DNA from: Thalassia testudinum
Lineage: Eukaryota; Streptophyta; Magnoliopsida; Alismatales; Hydrocharitaceae
Direction of reading: 5' to 3'
DNA: 64,000 nucleotides
NCBI GenBank assembly: GCA_037157565.1
Contig: JAZHRO010000002.1
Coordinates: 33,996,501 to 34,060,500, forward strand
Positions 1-10,437 of this stretch are shown in pieces. Position 1 is the first letter of the stretch, and the number at the start of each line of letters is the position of its first letter. The position numbers and the translations under genes are program-made. The notes under the pieces are model-generated. The model was not told the origin of the DNA. It did no database searches and saw only the letters and a program-made list of their open reading frames with translations.

Positions 1-130
1 TTATTTCATGCATAACTAAAGAAGGGCAATAAAGATGCAGATAATGCATATGTATGCATGAATAGCCCTAACTTATGCTAAGTCCTAGCTTAATCTAGGT
101 CAATTAAGACCTATGATTGCTGCGCAATCA
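1..130 (-). repeat. TE-B-type LTR end, cut by window edge
   Basis: This matches the last ~130 bp (plus-strand order) of the TE-B LTR at 20808-20937 and 52645-52774, including the near-terminal TTAAGACCTATGATTGCTG and the end CAATCA. After CAATCA at 130 the sequence switches to TE-A LTR sequence (GGCCACAAGAGG), which in the other TE-A LTR copy is continuous across this point (10690-10710). It is therefore a separate TE-B-family insertion into the TE-A LTR. Whether it is a solo LTR or a full element lies outside the window. Confidence 0.75.
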
Positions 131-1610
131 GGCCACAAGAGGCAATGGGCGAGCCTTCATGGCGATCCAAAAAGAAGAAAAAGAGGGTGCGTCCTCTCTA
201 TGGAGAAGAAAGGACATGCCCAAATGAAGAGAGGAGAAGAGGGTGTTGCACCCTAGTGCTCTCCTTCTTCTTGCTGGCCAAATGAAGATGCCTTGGAGGA
301 GCTTCTTCTTTAGCCGTCCATGGAGGGGGCCTTGGAGGAGGAGGACCGCCCTAGGGTTTCGGAGGGTGGAAGGGTCTCACAAGTGGGAGGAGAATTGATG
401 GAGATGGGGATTAATTTCGTGGCTCTCTTCTCTCCTTGGTTTTTATGGGAAGGCCTCTCCATTTCAAATGGGTCACCACTTTTGGTGGCTCCCAAAATAG
501 CAAGTGCCACTAATGTGGGATCTAGGTTGGTGACCAACTAATGAGGGCTAGAATGGGAAAGTGGGATTTAGGAAAGTGCTTGTATGTGTAGGTGTAATTT
601 TCGTTGAGTAGGGTAGTGGTTTTGGTGAATCTAGGTTGGGTTAACCTACATTAAGTGGGTGTAGACCTTATTAGGCTTAGGAAAGTTTAATCGGATAGGA
701 GTGAACCTAATTAGGTCTAGGTCAAGTCTAATTGGATGTGTGCATGTGATTAGGCTAGGGCAACCCTAATATGTATGAGTCAATTAGATCCTGGGTGGAT
801 CTAATTGGGCTTAGGTGCACCCAATCAACAATAGATGCACCCAATTAGGTATGGGATGGTTCAATTGTGTTAGGGATAGGATAAGTAGGGCTATGGATAG
901 TGGACTAGGCTTAGGAGGTCTCTAATTAGGTTTCCTAGGGTGTCTGGTGGGGTTCCTAGGTCAAAATAGGCAAGATCAGGCTTCTAGCACCAAAATCAGG
1001 AACCAGACAGTAGTATCAGACATCCAGGATAGTTGTCAGACGTCTTATACTACAAAATTTAATGTCTGGACAATAAATTGGACATCCAACTTTGTGTCAG
1101 TATGAGTTTTGGTTTCCTGTATTGTTATTCTGCAGAAATCAAACGTCTAGCCAGATGCCTGGACGTCCTAAATGGTGCTGGAGAGTGAGTTTTAGGTTTT
1201 CTAAGGTGGGTTTTGGTTCCTAAGTGTTTGGGAGAGGGATAGGGTGGATAAGAATATGGATAGTGCTATCCATGTTTGGGTTTTGAGGCTAAGGTTCCCT
1301 AATGGAGGTCATTTTGGGTTTGGGAAGGCTGTCCTAAGGTTTCTAAGGGTAGGGATAAGGCTACCCTCCTCACTCCTCTTATCTGGATCAGTCTTCTTCT
1401 TTTATTACTTTATTTCAGTATCTCCTTCATCCTGGATCACTTTATTACCTGCAAATAGTAATAAAAACCATTAAATAGTAGGATATCTCATCTTATTCTA
1501 AATAGACTAATGCAATGCATGATATGCAAGATATGAGTGCAATATTTACAAATTAAGCTAGATTCAAATATTATTTAGGTTGATTAGGATCCATGATTGT
1601 TGTGCAATCA
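131..1610 (-). repeat. TE-A 3' LTR (partial)
   Basis: It is co-linear with 10697-12180 and ends TTGTGCAATCA. About 560 bp of the LTR are missing here because a TE-B-type LTR interrupts it at 130. It contains an inverted repeat at 781-807 (CAATTAGATCC / GGATCTAATTG), several AATTAGG/CCTAATT words, and GACGTC-like boxes near 1038 and 1145-1170. No gene is seen; the plus-strand ORFs here have no family resemblance. Confidence 0.85.
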
Positions 1611-1652
1611 TAACCCCATGCCTAAACTTTGCTAGTCTCTAGCAAATGCAAG
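1611..1652 (-). other. TE-A terminal polypurine tract with adjoining stem-loop
   Basis: In element sense this reads stem TTTGCTAG-AGA-CTAGCAAA, then GTTTAGGCATGGGGTTA, then the LTR start TGATTG. The position directly against the 3' LTR and the G-run fit the plus-strand primer of an LTR retrotransposon. The same layout occurs in TE-B (20938-20980) and TE-E (33197-33240). Confidence 0.8.
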
Positions 1653-3403
1653 GCTAAATGCATGACTAAGTTATTTACAAGTTTGATCCCTAAAGGACTA
1701 CTTATTCCTTTTATCAAAGAGTTTGACTAAAGATTTTATTCCTTTTGTTTCATCCAGAAATCTAGAAATCCAGATACGTGAAAGTGTAGCTATGTAACTT
1801 TTGCAATGGAATTGAGTGAAAGGCTTGCTTCACTTCTTGAGTCTGTACTTAACCCGTAGTAAAATTCTAGCAGGATAGACGGACTTCTTCCCTCGGGGTA
1901 TCCAAGATATTTTTTTGAGTTCCAGCCTGGCTTAAGCTTTGGTAGAGAATGTCAGAGGGAAATAGATGTGTTTATTTGGTGGCTCACTCTCACTTGGTGC
2001 TACATAGAAATTAGTACTATAGAATCTAGATTCCTAAATTATTATGTAACTCAACTCAGAGAAAGACAAGAAAAACTATGCTCTCTTTTGGTTCCTTTGT
2101 ATTCATTCTCTCTTTTTCTCTCGCTCTCTTTTCTTTTTTTTTCTTTTCTTTCATTTTCTTAGAGCTCACAATCTCACCAGATTCTTACGTATGATCCATA
2201 TTTGGTGGTCTCACTTGTCATTAACACTTTAATTGAGTTCTCATAACCTTAACACTAAGTCAAAATTCCTCAGCCATTATTTGAGCGGTCAGAAACACAG
2301 AAAAAGGTCAAGGCCTTATTTGGTGGATCTCAAATTTATTTGGTGGTATTGCCTCAATGCAACTGAAATAAACACTAAATATTCACACTCTTTTTTTCTT
2401 GCTTTTTTCTTGTTTTCTTAAATAATTTTTTTTTTCCTTTTTTTTCTTTTTCTTCTCTTTTTTTTCTACATATAATTTTTTTTTTTCAACACAACACAAG
2501 CTAGCATACATTCATGAACTTTATTGAGGAGGCATTATTAGGAATTGGTGGTACTCAAGAGACATTGGGTGACTTATTTAGTGGAAGTGCCTACCCACGA
2601 CACTGGGAAAGATGAATAGGATGATGTATTTTTGACCTTGACATAAAGACCTTCCTTCAGCTGAGGATTCCGTAAAGAATGGTCGTAACCATTCACCTTA
2701 GTCCTAGTTTTATGAAAAATCACTCTCTGTGTATTTGCCTTATTTGGTGTCTCTCAAAATTTCACGCAAAAATGTATACGCAGGATCTGAGGACAAAAAC
2801 TATGCCTAATCTTTGAGTATCACCACCTAATTATCTAAGATTCTAGATTCCTAACACTAATCTTAGAGCACTAGTACACTCTACTCTCATCTCACACTAT
2901 TTGGTGGATTTTTGGTAGAAAATCTGCCTAACTCCCAAAACACTGTCCAAGGGTTCAGGAAAAGAAGCACTGTTTCTTCTCGACAAACTAAAGATGTTCA
3001 TTAGTCTTCACTGTGAATCCATTGCAAAATCTACGTGTAGGTGTGAAAATTTATACTAGATTCCATATTACAGGAATCAACTAGAGGATGAAATCCTTAA
3101 TACATTCTCTTGATAAAAATCTTTTTTATGAATGCAATATATATATAAATACTATTTGTAAGCTTTCAAAGTTGCACTTCGAAAATTTCCCTAATTCAGG
3201 TTATATACAGCTTGACCCTAAATTTAGAACGAAAAGGTGAATGGATGAATCAAAAGTGGCTGTTGCGAGTGATTTTTAGCTCCAATGCGAACATTGGAGG
3301 TGGAGTCGGTTGTTCTTAATTTAAGGACCCTAAAGTGCAATTAGCATGATGTACGAAAGGTTCTTCCTAGCTGTTGCAAGAAAAATTTTTAGTTTAGAAT
3401 TAC
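1653..3403 (-). other. TE-A 3' untranslated region between two polypurine modules
   Basis: About 1.75 kb without a supported gene, alignable over most of its length with TE-B 20981-22702. It has two long pyrimidine stretches on the plus strand (about 2085-2162 and 2395-2490; purine-rich in element sense). The word TATTTGGTGG, or a one-base variant, recurs near 1972, 2200, 2316, 2338, 2575, 2738 and 2899. The short ORFs here are low-complexity (Phe/Ser-rich) and are not genes. Confidence 0.7.
3282..3297 (-). other. Conserved RNA hairpin, TE-A copy
   Basis: In element sense: CCAATG-TTCG-CATTGG, a perfect 6-bp stem closing a UUCG-type tetraloop, flanked by CCACCT on the 5' side and CTAAAAATCA on the 3' side. 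Equivalent hairpins sit at the same place in TE-B (22582-22597) and TE-E (36206-36221). Confidence 0.65.
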
Positions 3404-3453
3404 TACCCCCAATGACTACTTTCTTGCATGTCCTCATGCATGAATATAATGAA
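3404..3453 (-). other. TE-A internal polypurine module
   Basis: Element sense: CATGAGGACATG stem, then about 10 nt, then CATTGGGGGTAGT. It has the same order as the internal modules of TE-B (22703-22740) and TE-E (36071-36105). It lies about 1.8 kb upstream (element sense) of the terminal polypurine tract. Confidence 0.6.
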
Positions 3454-3764
3454 AAATTACTTAAGACAGAGGTAAATGGGTAGAAATCACCTGGAATAGC
3501 TCTTGAATTTTGACGTGCCGCTTATTCCAACACCTAAAATTGAATATGCAGGGAAAACATGACAAATAAATATGCTATATATAAGTGCTGAGATTGACGC
3601 CTCCAGCTAGGCGTACACTGAAAAAGGATATATGAATGTAGTATTGAGAATGGCGAGTAAAATGATAAGAATTTTAATCTCGTTTGCCAACAGCGGGCCG
3701 CAAATGCGGACCAGCTGTCCATGAATTCCGAGCCCAAATAATTTGGAAAATGTTATGATGGGGC
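3454..3764 (-). other. TE-A post-ORF conserved block
   Basis: Non-coding stretch just downstream (element sense) of the last reading frame. It includes GCCTAGCTGGAGGCGTCAAT (minus strand, near 3595-3620), which matches the block after the ORFs of TE-B (22931-22960) and TE-E (36331-36360). A pattern like this, before a GGGAGGCAACCC-type sequence, is familiar from Athila/Tat 3' regions. Confidence 0.5.
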
Positions 3765-4545
3765 TTAGGAAAATCTGCAGCCAGATGCTACAGAAGAAAG
3801 ACCGATAATTACGGGTGCTAGAAGAAATGAAGGTGAAGGCACCCCAAAGAGGTGATGGAGAATGTGGGTGGTACGGGCATGGGTAGAGTCGTGTGGGGTG
3901 AAATCATATGGGTCTTGATAATGGTGATGAATGGAAGGCATGACCCAAGTAGTGTGGTCAGATCTGGAAATCAAGGTCCAGTGATCAGTCTCTGTCTCTA
4001 CCAAAGATGTTTCGGTATCATCTTCTTTTATCTCTTCAAAAATTTTAAATTCTAATTCCCAATTATCACATCATTCCCTAAAATTTTTAGCTTCCTCCGG
4101 TAACTCATCATATGAAATCCCCAATAACCTTTCAATCTCTTGAATATCCTTTTCATAAGGGGATATGTTCTTCTTCTCACTTAGATCAAATCGATCATTA
4201 GGTTTGGTAGTGAGTCCCTCCATGAAAGTGGAATGGGTTGAATCATTGATTGAGGAGTTATCGTCTTTTCGATTTTGTTGCTTCATGTATGAGATCAATT
4301 GAATTAATTCATCAATGTCTCCATGGGTATTCTCAAATACAACAAAATCATATTCAGGTCCCTTAATACTTGGTTCCTCAAAATGAAATGATTGGTACCC
4401 AGGCCTTAAATCAAGATCAAGATTCTTGAATAAATCTCCATTCTAGACTTCAATAAGATTATCAATATCATCCACCTTAGGTGCTTGATCAATAGAATCC
4501 TGCATGACCACCATCGAATCACAAATTGGTTGTGGTACACCTGAC
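3765..4545 (-). pseudogene. TE-A acidic C-terminal tail of unknown function
   Basis: Minus-strand frame continuing downstream of the protease after a frameshift near 4545, with internal stops including one near 4071 and one near 4443. The product is acidic and polar, rich in Asp, Glu, Ser and Asn. Near its end it has a His-rich stretch and a hydrophobic segment (HILHHLFGV...VIIG) resembling the C-terminal segment of the TE-B and TE-E ORFs. In ordinary Athila elements reverse transcriptase would follow the protease; none is visible. Function unknown. It could be a degenerate gag-pol spacer rather than a distinct domain. Confidence 0.5.
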
Positions 4546-5527
4546 CCAAATTCAAATGTTTCTGATTTTGTTGCTCGTCCCGGATTCTATGAAGCTCTTT
4601 TCTTATATCATCATATTCTCTTGCACTGGCTTCTTTTATTTCATGAATCATTTTGATCAATTGAGTAATCTGGGATTCATTGCAAGAGGCAGGGGTTTGA
4701 ATTGGGCTAGATCGATCAAGATAGTCAACCATACTATCAATGATTTGATCTGGTATTGAGGGTGACTTATGTGATCTAGTGTATTGTTGATTCGAGTCAT
4801 GTGGTTCTACCCAGGTGTCAATTGCCATAGTTTCTTCCGAATTGCCCTTCGAATCACTTTCCGTGTCATCCAAAAAATACCCTGACTTTGTTTTCTTCGC
4901 AGCTGCATAAATATCAAAGTGAATCTTCTCATTGCCGCTACTCATCTCCATACATCCTGAGTAACAGTCAATCCGTGCATTGGCTGTAGCCAAGAAAGGT
5001 CAGCCCAGAATGATGGGTGAATTACTTAGCTTTTTCGGTATATCCATGTCCAAAATAATAAAATCAACTGGAAAACTAAAACCTTGCACTTTGATGATCA
5101 CATCCTAAACTACCCCCTTAGGTGTTTTGATGGAGCCATCTGCCATTCTAATGGTGATAGGTGTGTGGTGCAGATCTCCAAGTCTGGTGAGGTCAAAAAG
5201 GGTGGTAGGAATCAAGCTAATGGAAGACCCTAGATCCACAAGGGCTCTATTGAAGGTGAATCCCTTGATGGCACAAGATATGAAAGGTTTTCTAGGGTCG
5301 ATCCTTTTGGGTGGTAGAGTGCCAGAAACAAATGCACTTATCTTACCTGATAAAACCACCTCTTTAGGTGTGCAAGTCTTTCTCTTCTTTTCTGACTCTT
5401 TCTTTAAGGCCTCAGGAAAGGGTAAATAGGTCAAATCAACTTTAGAAGCCTTTTTCTTCTTTTTGTCCCTAGAGTCTGAGTCAAAGCTGGATGTGGGTTT
5501 GGTCTTATGATTTTTGGTTGAGCCCAA
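4546..5527 (-). pseudogene. TE-A Athila-type retropepsin (aspartic protease), broken
   Basis: The minus-strand frame has Athila protease features in order: a Lys/Glu-rich basic lead-in with a Tyr-Leu-Pro-Phe-Pro word, an LSGKISAFVSGTLPPK segment, the catalytic-loop equivalent ALVDLGSSISLIP (DLGS in place of the usual DTG/DLGA), then IRMADGSIKTPKGVV, a VDFIILDMD segment, and an ILG-x-PFLATANA motif. A TAG at 5105-5107 and a TGA at 5000-5002 interrupt the frame, but there is no frameshift up to about 4545. Retropepsins process the gag-pol polyprotein in the virus-like particle. This copy cannot make it without readthrough. Confidence 0.8.
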
Positions 5528-6560
5528 ATCAGATCATTTGGGTGGGCTCTTAACTTTTCTCTTCCTTTTAAAGGCCACAGATTTGGCCCCTGCACAATGG
5601 CATGTATGATAGATTGGAGGAGGGGTCAGAAGAATAGGTGGAGAATAGGAGTGAAAAGGCATTTGCATCCGGCGATAAAGTGATTCTCGAAGTCTCTTGA
5701 TTTGATCCACTTGAGATTTCACTTGATTTTCCAACTTAGTTAGCCTTTATTCATTTTTCTTGTCAAAGTCCAACAAAATGTTCATGATATCTTCAAGGGT
5801 GGTTGTGGGTTGGGCTGGACTAGATGGTTGCCCTAAAGTGGATTGAGTGGAGTATTGGGCTAGCATAGATTGATGTTCAATCTGAGTCAGTCTCTATGGT
5901 GGCCATAAAAGATTAGGATTGTTTCTCCACTCAGGGTTATACGAATCTGGATATGAATCAATAGGTGTATCACCCTGAGTGGGGCTAACTATAGAGGGAG
6001 TTGATTAAGAACCTGTTATGTGGTCCTATAGTTGAGATCCATTATTCCAATTCCTTAGTGATATATCATCAGGTACAGGTGTATCTAAAATGGTGCATTC
6101 CTTAAATGATCTACCCAAATCACAGATTAGGTCCAAAGGTGCCTTTTGGGTTGGCTAAGTCTAGGATGCCTCCCCATGGTAGCAAGAATTAGTAGAGTAG
6201 CTAGTGGATCCAAAATATGGGTCACTAGACCCACTAGGCTGGTTGTTTCAAGTCTCTTGTTCCTGGGAGGAGTGATAAGATTGAGATTGTGCCTGAGATC
6301 GTCTAATTTGCTCCAGGAGCTTGGCACACTGATCTGTATAGTCCTTGTTATATTCCCGGAGTTCAGCAACTATGGCTTTCAATTGGTTCTGATCTAGATA
6401 ATGGTCGAATCCATGAGGTTCAGGTTCAGGTTCTAAATAAGCTGGGGGATAAGGATAATCATATCCCAGTTCGTTAGGATGAGTCTCTCAACCAGGACGA
6501 GTCGAAATCATGGTTGGGTTGGGAGATGGAGGACCCTGAGGGTCAGAAGAATAATATGGG
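5528..6560 (-). pseudogene. TE-A gag remnant (C-terminal part)
   Basis: Same minus-strand frame as the protease, with several stop codons (TAG, TAA and TGA) and no frameshift that I can see. It encodes a Pro/Tyr/Asp-rich start, a helical stretch (KAIVAELREYNKDY... near 6370-6320), the Athila-like word NPEWRNNPNLLW near 5930, and a helical segment (TKLENQVKSQVDQIKRLRE near 5730-5680) like the coiled region before the protease in Athila gag. I do not see the central capsid motif or a CCHC knuckle. It may be a shortened gag or one too diverged to recognise. Confidence 0.55.
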
Positions 6561-8380
6561 TTCACGGATATTTGAGAAAAGATGCGGATAGAGATAAGAG
6601 ATAGTCTTCCTTAGGAGACACAACCAGCTACAAGGGGCTGGTGGAATTAAGGAAAAGCACTAGGAAGAAAGATGAGAGAGCCCCAAATCAAGCAAACAAG
6701 CTAGCCTTAAATTGTATACCCTAATTGGATCTAAACCTGGTACCCTAAATTTGACTTGGGTTAAACCAACCCTTGAATTACTTGGCTGGCCAGAATGGTG
6801 GGACCCCCTAGGACACCCTGTAGGGCAGGACACCACTAGAGGTTAACGCGGTTACCGCGCCGACCTTTCTTGTCATCAGTTGGTCCAAATAGACAAGGCC
6901 TTAATTTTTACCCAATTAAATTTTCGTTACCAAGTAAATTAGTCTTGCCTAGGGCACGTCTACTTAGTTTTAGGCTTGGGCTTAGAGTGCTCTTGGGATG
7001 TGAATGGCATTTTGGGGGTGTTGCCCTTAAAATTAGGTTTGTGAGTGTGAAGTGTACAGACAAAGGATTTTCAATACAAGCTTTAATTGGTGTAGTGGAT
7101 TTTATGGTTCAAGTGCTTGTATTAATTTTTTTATCTTTTAGGATTTCCTTGTTTAGGTCAATTCAAACAAGGTTGTAGTGGAGCACACAACAAGTTTTGC
7201 AAGTCCAATTTCTTATATGAATTTCCTTTAAGTATGGAATGCAAATGTGCTCTACCTTAGTGTGGAAACCCTAATATCAGATAGGTCTATATGATGCTTT
7301 TAAGTCCAACAAGGCAGAAGTGGTGCGACCCAATCAAGGAAAACAATGGTCCTAATGCACCACTAATAAATGAAATAGACCTAAGTAGTTGCCTAAGTTG
7401 AAATGTAGATCAAATTCAATTTAAGTGGGTGAGGGGAAGACAACCAATCAAATCAGATCCCCTCTCATGCAATCACACCCAAATCAAGCTCAAACGGGTT
7501 GGTTTTGGGTCTCTAAATTTAAACTCTAATCTGAAACACCTAGGGTTTGTACTTCTAAAAGTCTGCAGTCAGACCTTAGTCTGACTTGAAATCACTCTCC
7601 AAATCAGTAAATAAATCAAAAGAAGATGAAATTTGGAAGAGATCTTTTCTCAATAAGTTTTTCAAGGAATATTTTTTTAAGATTTTTACTATTTCGTGCA
7701 ATTTTTCAAGAATTTTTTAGTGTCAGAATGTCAAATAGGCCAGATAGACCCCTGTGAGTAATTCAGTTTGAAACAGTATCAAAGAAAATCCAAAAATTCT
7801 TGAAAATTTATAGAAACAACTAGCTTTCAATGGCTTTCCAACCCCACAAATTTCAAAGAGATCTGATTTATGTAGAGGTCAGAACTAACGTTTAAATTTA
7901 TATAAAATTAGAGTGCACACTATTCTGACCCCCTTCTACTGTATGAATTTTTAAAATTCGTACAGTGCGAATTTTTCAAGTAAAAGGTGGCACTAGAAAG
8001 ATGGTTTGAAAACCTAATATCAGACCGGATCCCAAGGTTTTTGGATTCTTATTTTGATGGAAATAAAATTTTGAAATTGTCAATATTTGCTGGTCGGACT
8101 TCCAAATCTGATTTTTGGTGTGTTTAAATAGTTTCCAAGTTAGAACACACACCAAAAGAAGAAAATTTTTTTTTGTAAATTAAAATACAAAAATTTGAAT
8201 ATAAAATTTTTTATATGTATAGTTTTTATTTTGTTTTTAACCTAAGAAAGCAACAAATAGAGGATGAAGAATATACCTGCAGTCTTCACCACGGGTCGAT
8301 GTGTGCGCGGATCCTCGTCTTGACACCCCTACAATCAAAAAAATAAAAAGTTAAACAAATCCAAATCTAAACTCGTGTAG
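6561..8380 (-). other. TE-A 5' leader
   Basis: About 1.8 kb between primer site and gag remnant with no supported gene. Around 6780-6880 it carries, in element sense, TGACAAGAAAGGTCGG, then a GTAACC-containing GC-rich stretch, then CTGGCCAGCCAAGTAATTC. TE-E has a closely similar order at 38205-38325. The rest is AT-rich with several short T/A runs. Confidence 0.55.
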
Positions 8381-8404
8381 TGCCTCCCTAGTAATGGTGC
8401 CATT
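8381..8404 (-). other. TE-A primer binding site (tRNA-Asp type, degraded)
   Basis: In element sense it reads AA then TGGCACCATTACTAGGGAGG, directly after the LTR end TTGTCA. It matches the tRNA-Asp-complementary site TGGCGCCGTTGCCGGGGA (intact in TE-D at 62094-62111) apart from scattered substitutions, mostly G-to-A or C-to-T. Confidence 0.75.
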
Positions 8405-8714
8405 TGACAAGAGTGGAAATCATGCAATTTAAACAATGACATCGGAAATCGTAGTATAGTCGTGCTAAACCCTTGATCAAAATATTTAATTGTTTATGAA
8501 AGTCACTTAGATTTTATTCTTTTTAGAACTTCAATCCTGGTCGTTCGTCTCTGGGAGGCATGAAAACAAGTTGAGATTTGAATTGGCTTTTCTAACCTAA
8601 ATCTAACCTAACCTAATATTTTTGTCTTTTTTGTGTTTTTTGATTTTTATTTTGAAACACAAAACGAAACTTAGATCTAGACGTGCTAGCTAAAACCTAA
8701 GTGACTACGTGCAT

Positions 8715-10437
8715 TGATGAGTTAATGGACTATTGTTACGCCTAAGTACTTCAATTCTAACATAGTATGTTTGTTAATAATCACATTAGGTCATTAAATA
8801 AGTTCATGCATCATTACTTGAGTTTTTATCTATTTTATCGCATTTTATAACTTAGTATGTAATCATTTTATGTTTCATTGTTGCAGGAATGATGGTGGAA
8901 AAGAACAAGGAGGGGGGATAAATTTCCCCCCACAAACCGTCGCCTCAACACCTCCCTCATCCTCCAGCCGGCCTCAACACCTCCCTCAACAAATGAAAAC
9001 GGTGCTGGCCATATTTAGAAAAGGATTTTGAAAATTCCTTGAGAGGCGGAAGAGAGGAGATATAAAGCGAGAGGCGGAGGGGATTGGGGAGAGCCAACGG
9101 TGAAGACTGCATGCACTGTACAACCAGCGTGCACTGTGCACACCATCGCCCTCCTGCAACCCCACAGGCACGCCCTCTCCAGCGCCCTTGCGCGCCACCT
9201 TCCACCTCCATCACGCTACTGCACCAAGCACCTTCCACCGCACCATGCAACCACACGCCCGCAGGCGCTCACAACACCAACCAGCGCCCATAGGCGTTGC
9301 ATCGCAGGTAGCAGCAAGCCACGCCATCACCCTCATCCACCCTGCACCGTGACCTACAAGCACATACCCAGCCTTCAGTAGCACCAGCACCCACACCGCG
9401 CCCTTTCGGCCTGCACCACACTGCACCATCACCTTCCACCGCAAGTGCCTGCGATAGTGCCCTTGCACGCCCTCAGCACCCGCGCAGGCCCACCGCACAC
9501 TTGCACCCTCTGTAGGCGCAGGCTAACCTGCCCTTGCGCATCCTGCAGGAGCGCACCCATGCCCTCATCAACCCTTGCGGCCTACAGCGCGCAACCTCGC
9601 AGCAGCACCTGCAACCCCACAGTGCCCCCACTTCAGACCTCCTCGCGCCTCCCTGCAGAACACCCTAGCGCGCCCAACTTCTCTATGCACAGCGCAACCC
9701 TCGCACGCACGCGACAACAGCAGCGGCGACTGCCCCCTACAGCAAGCTCCGCCAGCGTCAAGCTGACCGCCACCTGCCACCTCCAGTCGTGTTTCCCCCA
9801 CCATCACAATCACCTCTCTCCCACGCACCGTCGGCGAGCCTCGGTCGGCCGGCCACCAAGCCTTCACGCATGCAAAGAGGAGAGAAGAATTTTCCTCTAT
9901 TTTTGGTGACATTAAAATTTACCATTTGTGCCATTGCCAAAAACCCTATTGTAATATTTAGTTGATTATTATATTTGACTGAAATTGCATGCTTGCCCTT
10001 AGGTGTTATAGTATTTCTTTCATGCACTTAACTCTTCAATGGTGATGTTGATAAATGCATAAAATCTCATCCATACAATCACATGACCTAAAAGAGAAAG
10101 CCCCATGTCTTGAAATACAACTATGTTACATGCCATTACAAGTTATTTCATGAAAGGAAAATTACATTCATATCCCTGCATTTCTAAATTATTACGTGTT
10201 CCTTCTTTTCGCCTTATTTCACATCAGATTTGAACATGGATTGCACACATGATTGAATAAGTACAAAGGAAAAATATTTTGTGAACTTATTAATCTGTTC
10301 CTCCCTGTGGATACGACATCCTTTTTGTGGTTTAAATTCATATCTATGTTAATCTTTGATTAAGAGATTTCCACCACATTAATTACAACGACATATCCTT
10401 CTGTTGCTATTATAAATAAGCGAAACTCTAGCCATCA
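8715..10437 (+). mobile_element. TE-K: solo LTR, Athila/Tat-like
   Basis: Starts TGATGAGTTAATGG, ends AGCCATCA, and is flanked by perfect TGCAT duplications (8710-8714 and 10438-10442). It has no primer site or internal region, so it is a 1723-bp solo LTR left by recombination between two LTRs. A plus-strand TATA box lies at 9061. Near the 3' end is CTCCCTGTGGATACGACATC (10301-10320), the U5-type motif seen in the related elements. The GC-rich 8.9-9.9 kb part gives many overlapping ORFs on both strands, rich in Ala/Pro/His/Arg, which I treat as composition artefacts. Confidence 0.85.
9061..9067 (+). promoter_or_regulatory. Putative TATA box of TE-K LTR
   Basis: TATAAAG inside GAGATATAAAGCGAG, on the same strand as the LTR, ~350 bp in. 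GC-rich presumed R sequence follows. Position and motif only. Confidence 0.45.

Noticed and set aside
4071..5527. Reverse transcriptase downstream of the TE-A protease
   Set aside because: I looked in all minus-strand frames for finger, PFGL and YxDD-type motifs and found none. The sequence is acidic and low in hydrophobic residues.
8957..9912. Many overlapping ORFs on both strands in a GC-rich stretch
   Set aside because: They lie inside solo LTR TE-K, are rich in Ala/Pro/His/Arg in every frame, and match no family. Composition explains them.
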